Part shown: positions 46,834-56,060 of the stretch, piece after piece
Layout of the letters: every line of letters begins with the position of its first letter
Numbering within the stretch: the first letter of the stretch is position 1
Program-made: the position numbers and the translations under genes
Notes under the pieces: generated by a model
Told to the model about the DNA's origin: nothing
What the model saw: only the letters and a program-made list of their open reading frames with translations
The model's database searches: none
Source: Actinoplanes aureus
GTDB lineage: Bacteria; Actinomycetota; Actinomycetes; Mycobacteriales; Micromonosporaceae
Assembly (NCBI RefSeq): GCF_015704865.1
Contig: NZ_JADQTO010000003.1
Location: forward strand, 248,001 to 312,000
Direction: 5' to 3'
Length of the DNA: 64,000 nt

Positions 46834-47064
46834 ATGAAAAGGACCATCTGCGCGGTGTCCGCGATCGCCACCGCGCTGGCAATGCCGGTGCCGGCAGTCG
46901 CCAGCGACACCGGATCGAATGCCCGCACATCGGATGCCGCAATCAGCAGTACTACCTGGCAGGCCAGCGATGACCCGGTAGAAGAGGAAGAGGCCGAGGA
47001 GGAAGAGGTCGAGGAGGAGGACACCCAGGCCAACATGCCGGCGCAGATCTCCGGCGCCTTCTGA
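46834..47064 (+). CDS. Small secreted acidic protein
   Basis: 76 aa. A signal peptide (RTICAVSAIATALAMPVPAVAS) is followed by a short Ser/Thr-rich part and a stretch of 15 or so Glu/Asp (EEEEAEEEEVEEED). A short tail ends in PAQISGAF. No family recognised. ATG 46834 follows TCGGGGAAT. The upstream 200 bp have lower GC, as does the leader of the next peptide gene. A hairpin follows the stop. It may be a calcium- or cation-binding peptide, or a leader (speculative). Confidence 0.55.
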   Translation: MKRTICAVSAIATALAMPVPAVASDTGSNARTSDAAISSTTWQASDDPVEEEEAEEEEVEEEDTQANMPAQISGAF

Positions 47065-47076
47065 AAGTAGTCGAGA

Positions 47077-47108
47077 GGCGTCCTCGGCTGCGCATCGCTG
47101 AGGGCGCC
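47077..47108 (+). terminator. Hairpin between two small secreted-protein genes
   Basis: 12-bp stem (47077-47088 with 47097-47108, two G-T wobbles) with an 8-nt loop. Confidence 0.65.
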
Positions 47109-47133
47109 CTTCATTTGTCGCCGGAGGGCCGTC

Positions 47134-47253
47134 ATGAAATTGCATTTTCTCGTCACGCTCACGCTGGCCGCTTCCGGCGCGATTGTGGCCGGGCCGGCGC
47201 CCGCTTCCGCTCTGGACGCCGTTGCGAAAGGCGGGACGTTCACCCTTCTCTAA
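47134..47253 (+). CDS. 39-aa signal-peptide-like micropeptide
   Basis: Begins MKLHFLVTLTLAASGAIVAG and ends with an AXA-type cleavage site (PAPASA), which would release LDAVAKGGTFTLL, 13 residues. CGGAGGG lies 5-6 bp upstream of the ATG. Its short length and its position directly after another small secreted protein suggest a real exported peptide, though the open frame is short enough to be chance. Confidence 0.45.
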   Translation: MKLHFLVTLTLAASGAIVAGPAPASALDAVAKGGTFTLL

Positions 47254-47346
47254 ACTACGACCCGGCAACGATCAGCCAGTCGTCCCTCAACGTGCCGGGT
47301 TTGATGTTCCGCCGCTCTTCGCGAGACGGGCGGAGCGGCGGGGCGG

Positions 47347-48777
47347 TCACCAGCCGGACGGGGGCGCCTCGATGTGCACGGCCTTGGTCACCGTCATCTC
47401 GTCGAGCAGCTCCGGGCCGTACCCGAATCCATGGCCGGAACCGCGCCGCGGATGCGCGGCGCCGCCCGGTGCGCCACCGAAGACCGCGTTGATCTTCACG
47501 GTGCCGACCGGCAGTTCGCGCCAGGCCCGCTGGGCGTGGCTCATCGAGGGGGTGAGCACGGTCGCGGCGAGACCGTACGGTGAGTCCGCCGCCCGGGCCA
47601 GCGCCGAGGAGAACGAGTCCACCGTGACCACCGGTGCGACCGGCCCGAAGGTCTCCTCGCGGACCACCGCCATGTCGTCGGTGCAGTCGGCGAGGACGGT
47701 CGGCGGATAGTAGGCGCCCGGCGTGGACGGTGCCGTTCCGCCGCAGAGCAGCCGTGCCCCGTCGCGGACCGCGGCCTGCACCTGCTCGTCCACCGCGTCC
47801 CGCAGCCGCCGGTCGACGAGCGGGCCGATCTGGAACGCCCACTGCGCGGCCTCGGCGGTCAGGGCGTCGAGGAACGGCTCGGCCACGTCCCGGAGCACGT
47901 AGATCCGCTCGACGGCGACGCAGATCTGCCCGGAGTTCACGAACGCGCCGAGCGCCACCTGCTGCGCCGCCCACTTCGGGTCGACGCCGGAGTCGACGAT
48001 CACCGGGTCGCTGCCGCCGTTCTCCAGCAGAGCCTTCGCCCCGGACACCGCGCAGGCCGCGGCGATGGCCCGGCCGGTGGCGGTGGCGCCGACGTGGGCG
48101 ACCACGTCCACCTCGGCGGCGGCGAGGGCGGCGCCGACCGGCCCGTCGCCGTTGACCAGGGTCAGCACCCCTTCCGGGAAGTGCGGTGCGAGCAGCTGAG
48201 CCAGCCGCCAGCCGGTGGCCGGGGTACGTTCGCTCGGCTTGTGCACCACGGTGTTGCCGGTGACCAGGGCGGCGCCGAGCAGTCCGCAGGAGACGGCGAC
48301 CGGGTCGTTCCAGGGGGTGATCACCGCGACCACGCCGCGCGGGCCGTACGCCATCAGGTCGATCGCCTCGTCGTTGCCGGCCAGCGCGCGGCCACGGTGG
48401 ACCGGGCCGAGCTCGGCGTACTGGCGCAGGGTGCCGACGCCGGCCGCGATGGAGTCCCGGGCGCCGTCGACCGGCTTGCCCATCTCGGCGGACATGATCT
48501 CGGCGAGTTCGTCGGCGGCGGCCTCCACCTCGGCCGCGGCGGCGTGCAGGGCGGCGGCGCGGGCGGCGGGTGCGGTCCGGGCCCAGCCGGGGGCGGCGGC
48601 GCGGGCGGACTTCACCGCCGCGGCCACGTCGGCGCCGGAGGAGACCGGTACGCGCGTGACCGGGGCGTCGTCACGCGGGTTCGAAACGGTGAGTTCCCGG
48701 CCTTCGTTCCCGGGCGTCCACGTACCGTCGATGAGCTGCTCAACCTCGTACATGGAGGCAGACTGCCCATACTGCAT
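47347..48777 (-). CDS. Aldehyde dehydrogenase family protein
   Basis: 476 aa, NAD(P)-dependent ALDH. ITPWNDPVAV-type N-loop, the Glu in LLENGGSDPVIV and catalytic Cys in FVNSGQICVAVERIYV are present, and a C-terminal GYGPELLDEMTVTK. The usual Gly-Gly-Lys after the Glu reads Gly-Gly-Ser-Asp. The substrate is unknown. ATG 48777 or 48753 are both possible starts. The gene faces away from locus B. Confidence 0.92.
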   Translation of the reverse strand: MQYGQSASMYEVEQLIDGTWTPGNEGRELTVSNPRDDAPVTRVPVSSGADVAAAVKSARAAAPGWARTAPAARAAALHAAAAEVEAAADELAEIMSAEMGKPVDGARDSIAAGVGTLRQYAELGPVHRGRALAGNDEAIDLMAYGPRGVVAVITPWNDPVAVSCGLLGAALVTGNTVVHKPSERTPATGWRLAQLLAPHFPEGVLTLVNGDGPVGAALAAAEVDVVAHVGATATGRAIAAACAVSGAKALLENGGSDPVIVDSGVDPKWAAQQVALGAFVNSGQICVAVERIYVLRDVAEPFLDALTAEAAQWAFQIGPLVDRRLRDAVDEQVQAAVRDGARLLCGGTAPSTPGAYYPPTVLADCTDDMAVVREETFGPVAPVVTVDSFSSALARAADSPYGLAATVLTPSMSHAQRAWRELPVGTVKINAVFGGAPGGAAHPRRGSGHGFGYGPELLDEMTVTKAVHIEAPPSGW

Positions 48778-48925
48778 CGCATGAAACCGTGACTCACAGC
48801 AAAGATCCCCTGCCAGACGGTAGCGATCAGTGCAGGTAACGGGGCAAAAACCCAGGGAGTTCGGCCGTTTGGTAGAAGTCGATGATCATGTGAGTAAGTG
48901 AAAATATCCGGGGTAAGCGCTCGCC

Positions 48926-50560
48926 ATGCGAGTACTCGGGATCAACGCGATCTTTCATGATCCGTCAGCGGCCGTGATCGTCGACGGTCGCGTGATCGCC
49001 GCCGCGGAGGAGGAGCGGTTCAGCCGCCGTAAGCACGGCAAACGGCCGGTTCCGTTCTCCGCCTGGGAGTTGCCGGAGCTCTCCGCCGCCTGGTGCCTGG
49101 CCGAGGCCGGTCTGCGTCCGGGTGACCTCGACGCGGTGGCGTACTCATTCGACCCGGACCTCTGCCGCGACCCGGCCGAGTCGGGCATCCACGACCCGTG
49201 GGACCACCTGCGGGTCGACTACGCCCGGCGGGCCCCGCAGTTCCTGGCCACCGCGCTGCCCGGCCTCGACCCGGAGCAGGTGCGGTTCGTGCCGCACCAC
49301 GTCGCGCACGCCGCGTCGGCCGGGCTCAGCGTCGACGGGCCCAGCGCGGTGCTGGTCCTGGACGGACGGGGCGAGTCGGCGAGTCACCTGGCCGGGGCGT
49401 ACCGGGACGGGCGGCTCGAGACGTTCCGCAGCCAGGAGCTGCCGCACTCGCTCGGCCTGCTCTACGAGGACCTGACCCGGCACCTCGGCTTCATGCACTC
49501 CAGCGACGAGTACAAGGTGATGGCGCTCGCCTCGTACGGCAAGCCGAAGTTCATCGGCCTGCTGCGCGAGCTGGTCCGGGCCACCGGTGACGGCGGGTTC
49601 GTCGTCGAGCGCATCGACTGGGACGCGCTGGCCAAGGCCCGTACCGCCGACGGCGAGATGACCGAGGCACACGCCGACCTGGCGTCCAGTGTGCAGATCC
49701 GCCTCGAGGAGGTGCTGCTCGACCTGGCCCGCTGGACGTACGAGGCGTCGGGTGGCCTGAAGACGCTGACCATGGCCGGCGGCACCGCCCTGAACTGTGT
49801 GGCAAACGCCCGGATCGCCGCCGAGGGCCCGTTCGAGCGGGTCTGGGTGCAGCCGGCCGCCGGCGACGCGGGCACCGCGCTCGGCGCTGCACTGGCAGTC
49901 ACCCAGCAGCACATCCCGTTCGGCACCGCGGCGCTGGGGCGCGGCTGGAGCGACGACGAACTGGAGGCCGAGCTGAAGCGGGCCGCGGTGCCCTACGAGA
50001 GGCCCGGGTCGATCGCCGCCGCGGCCGCCGAGGTGCTCGCCGGCAACGGCATCGTCGCCTGGTACCAGGGCCGCAGCGAGTACGGCCCGCGCGCCCTCGG
50101 CCACCGCTCACTGCTCGCCCACCCCGGCGACCAGCACACCCAGACCCGGATGAACGACGTGAAGGGCCGCGAGCAGTTCCGCCCGATCGCCCCGATGGTC
50201 CGGGCCGAACGCTTCGGGGACATCTTCGAGGGCGTCTATCCGAGCCCGTACATGCTCTTCGTCCACAAGGTGAAGCCGGAGTGGCGGGACCGGATCCCGG
50301 CGGTCACCCACGTCGACGGCACCGCCCGCGTGCAGACCGTGCACACCGACACCGAACCGCTGGTCGCCGAGATGCTCGCCGAGTTCGAGCGGCGTACCGG
50401 GCTGCCGGTGGTGGTGAACACGTCGCTCAACACGGCCGGCAGGCCGATGGTCGACACCCCGCGTGAGGCCCTGGAGCTCTTCGGCTCGGCGCCGGTGGAC
50501 CTGCTCGCCATCGGCCCGTTCGCGGTCCACCGCAAGCAGGTGTTCGGGGAGGCCCGATGA
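48926..50560 (+). CDS. Carbamoyltransferase (NodU/TobZ family), locus B
   Basis: 544 aa. It transfers a carbamoyl group from carbamoyl phosphate, via carbamoyl-AMP, to a hydroxyl. N-terminal Kae1-like domain: VLGINAIFHDPSAAVI, VPHHVAHAASAG, LDGRGES, LTMAGGTALNCVAN. C-terminal catalytic domain: YQGRSEYGPRALGHRSLL, RMNDVKGREQFRPIAPMV, NTSLNTAGRPMVDTP. Full length. First gene of the locus B operon; it overlaps GT2 by 4 bp (ATGA). The leader (48778-48925) has an AT-rich patch, including GTGAAAATATCC, that may hold the promoter. Confidence 0.95.
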   Translation: MRVLGINAIFHDPSAAVIVDGRVIAAAEEERFSRRKHGKRPVPFSAWELPELSAAWCLAEAGLRPGDLDAVAYSFDPDLCRDPAESGIHDPWDHLRVDYARRAPQFLATALPGLDPEQVRFVPHHVAHAASAGLSVDGPSAVLVLDGRGESASHLAGAYRDGRLETFRSQELPHSLGLLYEDLTRHLGFMHSSDEYKVMALASYGKPKFIGLLRELVRATGDGGFVVERIDWDALAKARTADGEMTEAHADLASSVQIRLEEVLLDLARWTYEASGGLKTLTMAGGTALNCVANARIAAEGPFERVWVQPAAGDAGTALGAALAVTQQHIPFGTAALGRGWSDDELEAELKRAAVPYERPGSIAAAAAEVLAGNGIVAWYQGRSEYGPRALGHRSLLAHPGDQHTQTRMNDVKGREQFRPIAPMVRAERFGDIFEGVYPSPYMLFVHKVKPEWRDRIPAVTHVDGTARVQTVHTDTEPLVAEMLAEFERRTGLPVVVNTSLNTAGRPMVDTPREALELFGSAPVDLLAIGPFAVHRKQVFGEAR

Positions 50561-51693
50561 CGGGCGTGTCCGTCGTCATACCCACCCTCGGCCGGCCCAG
50601 CCTGATCGAGCTGCTCATGGCTCTGGGACCGCTGCACCCGGGGATTGAGCTGATCGTGGTGGACGACCGGCCGGAGCGCGGCGAGCCGCTCGACCTGCCG
50701 GGCGCGCGCGTCCTGCCGGGCCGCGCGGCCGGACCGGCCGCCGCCCGCAACGCCGGCTGGCGGGCCGCCCGGCACGAGTGGGTCGCCTTCCTCGACGACG
50801 ACGTGCTGCCCGACCCGGACTGGGCGCGGCGGCTCGCCGACGATCTGCGCGACGCCGGCCCGGAGGTCGGGGGAGTGCAGGGCAACCTGCGGGTGCCGCT
50901 GCCCGGCGATCGCCGCCCCACCGACTGGGAGCGGGTCACCGCGGGCCTCGCCGACGGCGAGTGGATCACCGCGGACATGGCGTACCGCCGGGCGGCGCTG
51001 GAGCGTACCGGCGGCTTCGACGAGCGCCTGCCGCGTGCGTTCCGCGAGGACGCGGAGCTGGCGCACCGCGTGCGGGAGGCGGGCTTCGAGCTGCGGCGCG
51101 GGCTTCGCACGGTGACTCATCCGGTACGCCCGGAGGATCGCTGGGTCAGCGTACGCACCCAGCGCGGTAACGCCGACGACGCGCTGCTGCGCCGCCTCTA
51201 CGGCCCGGACTGGCGTGCCGTGCTCGGCGTGCCGCCCGGCCGTCGCCGCCGGCACGCCGCGGTCACCGCCGCCGGGGCCGCCGCTCTGGGCTGCACCACC
51301 GCCGCCCTGGTCACCGGCCGCCGCGGCTGGCCGGCCGCGGCCATGGTCGCCGGCGCTGCCTGGGCGGCCGGGACCGCGGAGTTCGCCGCCGCCCGCATCG
51401 CGCCCGGCCCGCGCGATCCCCGTGAGGTCACCACCATGCTCATGACCAGCGTCGCGATCCCCCCGGTCGCGGTCGCTCACTGGGCGCGCGGCTGGTTCCG
51501 GTGGCGTGGCGCCCGGCCCGTGCCGGCCCTCGAAACGATCCTCGGCCCGCCGGCCGCCAACACGCCGGCCGCCGGCACGCCGGCCGCCGGCACGCCGGCC
51601 GCAACGGAAGCCGAGACAGCCGCGCCGGGCGGCGGGACCGCGCCGGACAGCAAGGCCGCAAACCGCGACGACCCGGTGGAGGCGCGCCGGTGA
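50557..51693 (+). CDS. GT2-family glycosyltransferase, locus B
   Basis: 378 aa. GT-A fold: VSVVIPTLGRPSLIELL, the nucleotide strand LIVVDDRP, DXD-like FLDDDVLPDPDWA, RAFREDAELAHRV. After residue 230 there are two hydrophobic helices (AAVTAAGAAALGCTTAALV and AAAMVAGAAWAAG), so it is membrane-bound. The C-terminus has three copies of a five-residue Thr-Pro-Ala-Ala-Gly repeat from a 15-bp array. Confidence 0.9.
   Translation: MTGVSVVIPTLGRPSLIELLMALGPLHPGIELIVVDDRPERGEPLDLPGARVLPGRAAGPAAARNAGWRAARHEWVAFLDDDVLPDPDWARRLADDLRDAGPEVGGVQGNLRVPLPGDRRPTDWERVTAGLADGEWITADMAYRRAALERTGGFDERLPRAFREDAELAHRVREAGFELRRGLRTVTHPVRPEDRWVSVRTQRGNADDALLRRLYGPDWRAVLGVPPGRRRRHAAVTAAGAAALGCTTAALVTGRRGWPAAAMVAGAAWAAGTAEFAAARIAPGPRDPREVTTMLMTSVAIPPVAVAHWARGWFRWRGARPVPALETILGPPAANTPAAGTPAAGTPAATEAETAAPGGGTAPDSKAANRDDPVEARR
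51551..51607. repeat. 15-bp coding minisatellite in the GT2 gene
   Basis: Three full units of CGGCCGCCGGCACGC type at 51551, 51566 and 51581 plus a partial unit to 51607. It keeps frame. The same unit length and similar Pro/Ala/Gly coding are seen in the locus A GT4 gene. Confidence 0.8.
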
Positions 51694-53294
51694 ACCGCAA
51701 CGCCCCCCTCTACGACGCCGTCCTCTTCGACCGGGACGGCACGCTTATCGTCGACGTGCCCTACAACGGCGACCCCGGCCTGGTCCAGCCGATGCCCGGC
51801 GCCAAGGCGGCCCTGGACCGGCTGCGCGCCGCCGGCCTGCGCATCGGTGTGGTCACCAACCAGTCCGGCCTGGCCCGCGGCCGGTTCACCGCCGCCCAGC
51901 TCGCCGCGGTGAACCGCCGGGTCGACGAACTGCTCGGCCCGTTCGACACCTGGCAGATCTGCCCGCACGACGACACCGCCGGCTGTCGCTGCCGTAAACC
52001 GGCGCCCGGCATGGTCGACGCGGCCGCGAGCGCGCTCGGCACCACCCCGGGCCGCTGTGTGGTGGTCGGCGACATCGGCCGCGACATGGAGGCCGCCCTC
52101 GCCGCCGGCGCTACCGGCATCCTGGTGCCCACCGACATCACGCTGCCGCCGGAGGTCGCCGCCGCACCGCACCGCGCCGGCGATCTGAGCGCCGCCGCGG
52201 ATCTGATCCTGAGCCGGCAGGCCCTGGTCACGCCGGCGCCGCGCCCGGCACGGGGTCCGGCCCGGCCCGCAACCGTGCTGGCGGTCCGCTCCGACTCGGC
52301 CGGGGACGTCCTGGTCACCGGGCCGGCGATCCGCGCCCTCAAGGCCGGCGCGGACCGGGTGGTGCTGCTCTGCGGGCCACGCGGCCGGGCCGCCGCCGAA
52401 CTCCTGCCCGGCGTCGACGAGATCATCGAGTGGCGGCTGCCGTGGATCGACCCGGAACCCGGCCCGGTCGACCCGGACGACATGCGGGCACTCACCGAGC
52501 GGTTGCGGGCCGCGAACGCCGACGAGGCGGTCGTCTTCACCTCGTTCCACCAGTCCGCTCTGCCCCTGGCCCTGCTGCTCCGCACGGCGGGAGTCGGGCG
52601 GATCACCGCGATCAGCGAGGACTATCCCGGCTCGCTGCTGGACGTTCGTCATCGCGTACCCCTGGGATTGCCGGAAGCGGAACGTGCCCGCAGCGTCGCG
52701 GCAGCGGCTGGGTTTTCGTTGCCGCGAGGCGACGACGGTGGTCTCCGGGTGAACGCCGCCCGGAGAGAGAAGCAGGGCTACCTGGTGGTTCATCCGGGAG
52801 CGAGTTGCGAGGCCCGCTCCTGCCCGCCGGAGAACCTGCGCCGGATCGTCGCCGCGCTCGCCGCCGCGGGTCACCAGGTGCTGGTCACCGGCGGCCCGGG
52901 GGAGCGGCACCTGGCCGCCTTCGTCGCCGGGGACGCCGGCACCGACGCCGGCCCGATGCCGCTCGCCGGCCTGGCCACGCTGATCTCCGGCGCGGACTGC
53001 CTGATCGTCGCCAACACCGGTCCGGCGCATCTGACCGCGGCCGTCGGCACCCCGGTGATCAGCCTGTACGCACCCACGGTGCCCTACGGCCAGTGGGGTC
53101 CCTACCGGGTGCCCGCGGTCCGGCTCGGCGACGCCGCCGCGGCCTGCCGCGACACCCGCGCCACCCGCTGCCCGGTCCCCGGCCACCCATGCCTGGGAAC
53201 GGTCGAGCCGCGTGACGTCCTCGACGCGGTGCGCCGGATCGGCGTGACCGCACACCCTCCGACAACAGCCGAGACGGAAGCAGAGGCCGCGTGA
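51690..53294 (+). CDS. GmhB-type HAD phosphatase fused to GT9 glycosyltransferase
   Basis: 534-aa bifunctional protein. Residues 1-165 are a HAD-IIIA domain: FDRDGTLIVDVPYNGDP (nucleophile Asp), VTNQSGLARG, and the GmhB zinc loop C-x-H-x5-C-x-C (CPHDDTAGCRCRKP), then GDIGRDMEAALAAG. It should remove the 7-phosphate of heptose 1,7-bisphosphate. Residues 190-520 are a GT9 (ADP-heptose:LPS heptosyltransferase-like) domain: VRSDSAGDVLVTGPAIRAL, VVHPGASCEARSCPPEN, ANTGPAHLTAAVGTPVISLY. GTG 51690 overlaps the GT2 stop. The fusion ties donor synthesis to transfer. Confidence 0.93.
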   Translation: MNRNAPLYDAVLFDRDGTLIVDVPYNGDPGLVQPMPGAKAALDRLRAAGLRIGVVTNQSGLARGRFTAAQLAAVNRRVDELLGPFDTWQICPHDDTAGCRCRKPAPGMVDAAASALGTTPGRCVVVGDIGRDMEAALAAGATGILVPTDITLPPEVAAAPHRAGDLSAAADLILSRQALVTPAPRPARGPARPATVLAVRSDSAGDVLVTGPAIRALKAGADRVVLLCGPRGRAAAELLPGVDEIIEWRLPWIDPEPGPVDPDDMRALTERLRAANADEAVVFTSFHQSALPLALLLRTAGVGRITAISEDYPGSLLDVRHRVPLGLPEAERARSVAAAAGFSLPRGDDGGLRVNAARREKQGYLVVHPGASCEARSCPPENLRRIVAALAAAGHQVLVTGGPGERHLAAFVAGDAGTDAGPMPLAGLATLISGADCLIVANTGPAHLTAAVGTPVISLYAPTVPYGQWGPYRVPAVRLGDAAAACRDTRATRCPVPGHPCLGTVEPRDVLDAVRRIGVTAHPPTTAETEAEAA

Positions 53295-54211
53295 ACATCC
53301 TGCTCTGGCACGTGCACGGCTCCTGGACGACCTCGTTCGTCCAGGGGAAACACCGCTACCTGGTACCGGTGAACACGGAACGGGACGCTTGGGGCCGCGG
53401 CCGGGCCCAGACCTTCGACTGGCCCGACACCGTGGAGGAGTTGCCCCTCCAGGAGATCAAGGACATCGACCTCGCGATCGCCCAGCGGCCCGAGGAGCTG
53501 GACCTGATCCCGCCGCACGTCCCGGTGATCTATGTGGAGCACAACACCCCGAAGGGCGACGTGCCGAATTCCCGGCACCCCCTCGCCGACCGGGACGACG
53601 TGATCATCGCGCACGTCACGCACTTCAACGAGCTGTTCTGGGACTGCGGCGCCACCCGCACCACGGTGATCGAGCACGGCATCGTCGAGCCGAAGGCCCG
53701 CTGGACCGGCGAGCTCGAACGCCTGGCGATCGTCACCAACGAGCCGGTACGCCGTGGCCGGGTCACCGGCACCGACCTGTTCCCCCGGTTCGCGGCGGTG
53801 GCGCCGCTCGACGTGTTGGGCATGGGCGTCGCCGATCTGGAGAACGTGACGGCCTTCGACGATCCGCCGCAGCACGAGATGCACACCGAGGTCGCGAAGC
53901 GGCGCGCCTACCTGCATCTGTGCCGGTGGACGTCGCTCGGGCTGAGCCTGATCGAGGCCATGCAGATGGGCATGCCGGTGCTGGCGCTGGCCACCACCGA
54001 GGCGGTCGCCGCGATCCCGCCGGACGCCGGGGTGCTCTCCACCCGGGTCGGCACGCTGGTCGACGCCGCCCAGTGGCTGATCGACGAACCGGACGCCGCG
54101 GCCCGTCTCGGTGAACGCGCCCGGCAGGTGGCGCTCGCCCGCTACGGGCTGGACCGCTTCCTCGCCGACTGGGACCGACTGCTGGAGGAGGAGACATGCG
54201 CATCGCGATGA
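53291..54211 (+). CDS. Glycosyltransferase (GT4-like, short), locus B
   Basis: 306 aa. The N-terminus ([20 protein letters not shown]) and the C-terminal [31 protein letters not shown] fit a GT-B enzyme with a reduced N-terminal domain. [16 protein letters not shown] and the first-half [10 protein letters not shown] are conserved with relatives I recall near heptose genes. GTG 53291 overlaps the upstream stop (GTGA), and the end overlaps the next start by 16 bp. Confidence 0.85.
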   Translation: MNILLWHVHGSWTTSFVQGKHRYLVPVNTERDAWGRGRAQTFDWPDTVEELPLQEIKDIDLAIAQRPEELDLIPPHVPVIYVEHNTPKGDVPNSRHPLADRDDVIIAHVTHFNELFWDCGATRTTVIEHGIVEPKARWTGELERLAIVTNEPVRRGRVTGTDLFPRFAAVAPLDVLGMGVADLENVTAFDDPPQHEMHTEVAKRRAYLHLCRWTSLGLSLIEAMQMGMPVLALATTEAVAAIPPDAGVLSTRVGTLVDAAQWLIDEPDAAARLGERARQVALARYGLDRFLADWDRLLEEETCASR

Positions 54212-55398
54212 TCTCGGAGCACGCCAGCCCCCTGGCGGCGCTCGGCGGGGTCGACGCCGGCGGCCAGAACTCGCACGTCGCCGAGCTGGCCGCGGCACTC
54301 GCCGGGCACGGCCACGAGGTACGCGTATACACCCGGCGGGACAACGCGGACCTGCCCCAGGTCGTGCCGATGGGCGAGCGGGTGGACGTGGTGCACGTAC
54401 CGGCCGGGCCGGTCGAGGTGCTCCCGAAGGACGAGTTGCTGCCGTACATGGGGGCGTTCGCCGAGTGGATGGCGGCGGACTGGCGGGACGAGTGGCGCCC
54501 GCACGTGGCGCACGCGCACTTCTGGATGAGCGGGCTCGCCGCCCTGGAAGCCGGGCACGCCTGCGGCGTTCCGGTGGTGCAGACGTTTCACGCGCTCGGC
54601 TCGGTGAAGCGGCGCCACCAGGGCACCGCCGACACCAGCCCGGCCGGGCGGATCCGCCACGAGCGGGAGCTGGGCCGCGGCGTCGACCGGGTGATCGTGC
54701 AGTGCCGCGACGAGGTCGCCGAGCTGATGAAGCTGGGCGTACCGCGCTCCAGGATGGACCTGGTGCCGTCCGGGGTGAACACCGAACGCTTCAGCACCCG
54801 CGGTCCGGCGGTGCCCCGGACCGCCGGCCTGGCCCGGATCCTCACCGTGGCCCGGCTCGTCGAGCGCAAGGGCATCGAGGACTCCATCCGGGCCCTGGCC
54901 GCGGTGCCGGGCGCGGAACTGGTCGTGGTGGGCGGTCCGCCGGCGGCGAGGCTGGGCGACGACCCGTACGCCCGCCGCCTGCGCGCCCTCGCCGAACACT
55001 GCCGGGTCGGCGACCGGGTCCGGCTGGCCGGTGCGGTAGCCGCACACGAGATGCCGCAGTGGTACCGCTCCGCCGACGTCGTCGCCGCCACCCCCTGGTA
55101 CGAGCCGTTCGGTCTCACCCCGCTCGAGGCGATGGCCTGCGGGGTGCCGGTGGTCGCCACCGCGGTCGGCGGTCTGACCGACACCGTGGTCGACGGGGTC
55201 ACCGGCGATCTGGTCCCGCCCCGCGATCCACGGGCACTCGCCGTGGCGTTGCGGCGGCTCGTCGGGGACGAGGTACGCCGGTTCGCGTACGCCGCGGCCG
55301 CCGCCGACCGGGCCGCCTCCTCCTACTCCTGGCCGCGTGTCGCCGAGCGCCTGGCCGCTGTCTACTCCTCCGTCGCCGATCGAGAGGTCGCGGCATGA
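54196..55398 (+). CDS. GT4-family glycosyltransferase, locus B
   Basis: 400 aa. [21 protein letters not shown] is the classic nucleotide-acceptor start shared with MshA and sucrose-phosphate-synthase-type enzymes. [28 protein letters not shown] and the EX7E motif ([15 protein letters not shown]) follow. Acceptor unknown. Part of the coupled operon; the next gene starts within its stop (ATGA). Confidence 0.93.
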   Translation: MRIAMISEHASPLAALGGVDAGGQNSHVAELAAALAGHGHEVRVYTRRDNADLPQVVPMGERVDVVHVPAGPVEVLPKDELLPYMGAFAEWMAADWRDEWRPHVAHAHFWMSGLAALEAGHACGVPVVQTFHALGSVKRRHQGTADTSPAGRIRHERELGRGVDRVIVQCRDEVAELMKLGVPRSRMDLVPSGVNTERFSTRGPAVPRTAGLARILTVARLVERKGIEDSIRALAAVPGAELVVVGGPPAARLGDDPYARRLRALAEHCRVGDRVRLAGAVAAHEMPQWYRSADVVAATPWYEPFGLTPLEAMACGVPVVATAVGGLTDTVVDGVTGDLVPPRDPRALAVALRRLVGDEVRRFAYAAAAADRAASSYSWPRVAERLAAVYSSVADREVAA

Positions 55399-56060
55399 GC
55401 GACCACACCGAGCGGCACTCAGCCGCGCCGACCAACGGCCTTGGAAGGAACCGCGTGAAGAACCCCCTGGACAGTCACCTGAACGGGCTGGCGGACGCGC
55501 TCGCGCCGTACCGCGAGCAAGCCGGCGTCCTGGAGGTCTGGGGCGCCCACCTGGCCCGCCACCTCGGTGCCGGCGGCCGGCTGCTGGTCGCCGGCAACGG
55601 CGGCAGCGCCGCCGAGGCGCAGCACCTCGCCGCCGAACTCGTCGGCCGGCTGCGCGACGAGCGCATGCCGCTGTCCGCGATCGCGCTCACCCCGGACTCG
55701 TCGGCGGTCACCGCGATCAGCAACGACTACGGCTTCGAGGAGGTCTTCGCCCGCCAGGTGCGCGCACACGGCCGCCCCGGCGACGTGCTGATGGTCCTGT
55801 CCACCAGCGGTCGCAGCCCCAACCTGCTGGCCGCGGTCGAGGCCGCAAAGGAGGCCGGCCTGCACACCTGGGCACTGGTCGGCGAGGCGCCGAACCCGCT
55901 CGCCGACGCCTGCGACGAGGCGCTCTGCTGCCCGTCGCCGGACAGCCAGGTGGTGCAGGAGCTTCATCTCGTCTCGGTGCACGTGATGTGCGAGTACCTC
56001 GACCGGTACCTGCTCCCTTTCGTCGAGGCGGCACAGCGGAAGGAGATGGTCGCCGTATGA
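55395..56060 (+). CDS. gmhA: Sedoheptulose 7-phosphate isomerase GmhA-like (SIS domain)
   Basis: 221 aa from ATG 55395 (or 201 aa from GTG 55455, which has AAGGAA upstream and gives the normal GmhA length). SIS fold: [20 protein letters not shown], and [18 protein letters not shown]. It also has the GmhA-type His/Glu pair in [20 protein letters not shown]. It makes D-glycero-D-manno-heptose 7-phosphate from sedoheptulose 7-phosphate, the first committed step of nucleotide-heptose synthesis. Confidence 0.93.
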   Translation: MSDHTERHSAAPTNGLGRNRVKNPLDSHLNGLADALAPYREQAGVLEVWGAHLARHLGAGGRLLVAGNGGSAAEAQHLAAELVGRLRDERMPLSAIALTPDSSAVTAISNDYGFEEVFARQVRAHGRPGDVLMVLSTSGRSPNLLAAVEAAKEAGLHTWALVGEAPNPLADACDEALCCPSPDSQVVQELHLVSVHVMCEYLDRYLLPFVEAAQRKEMVAV

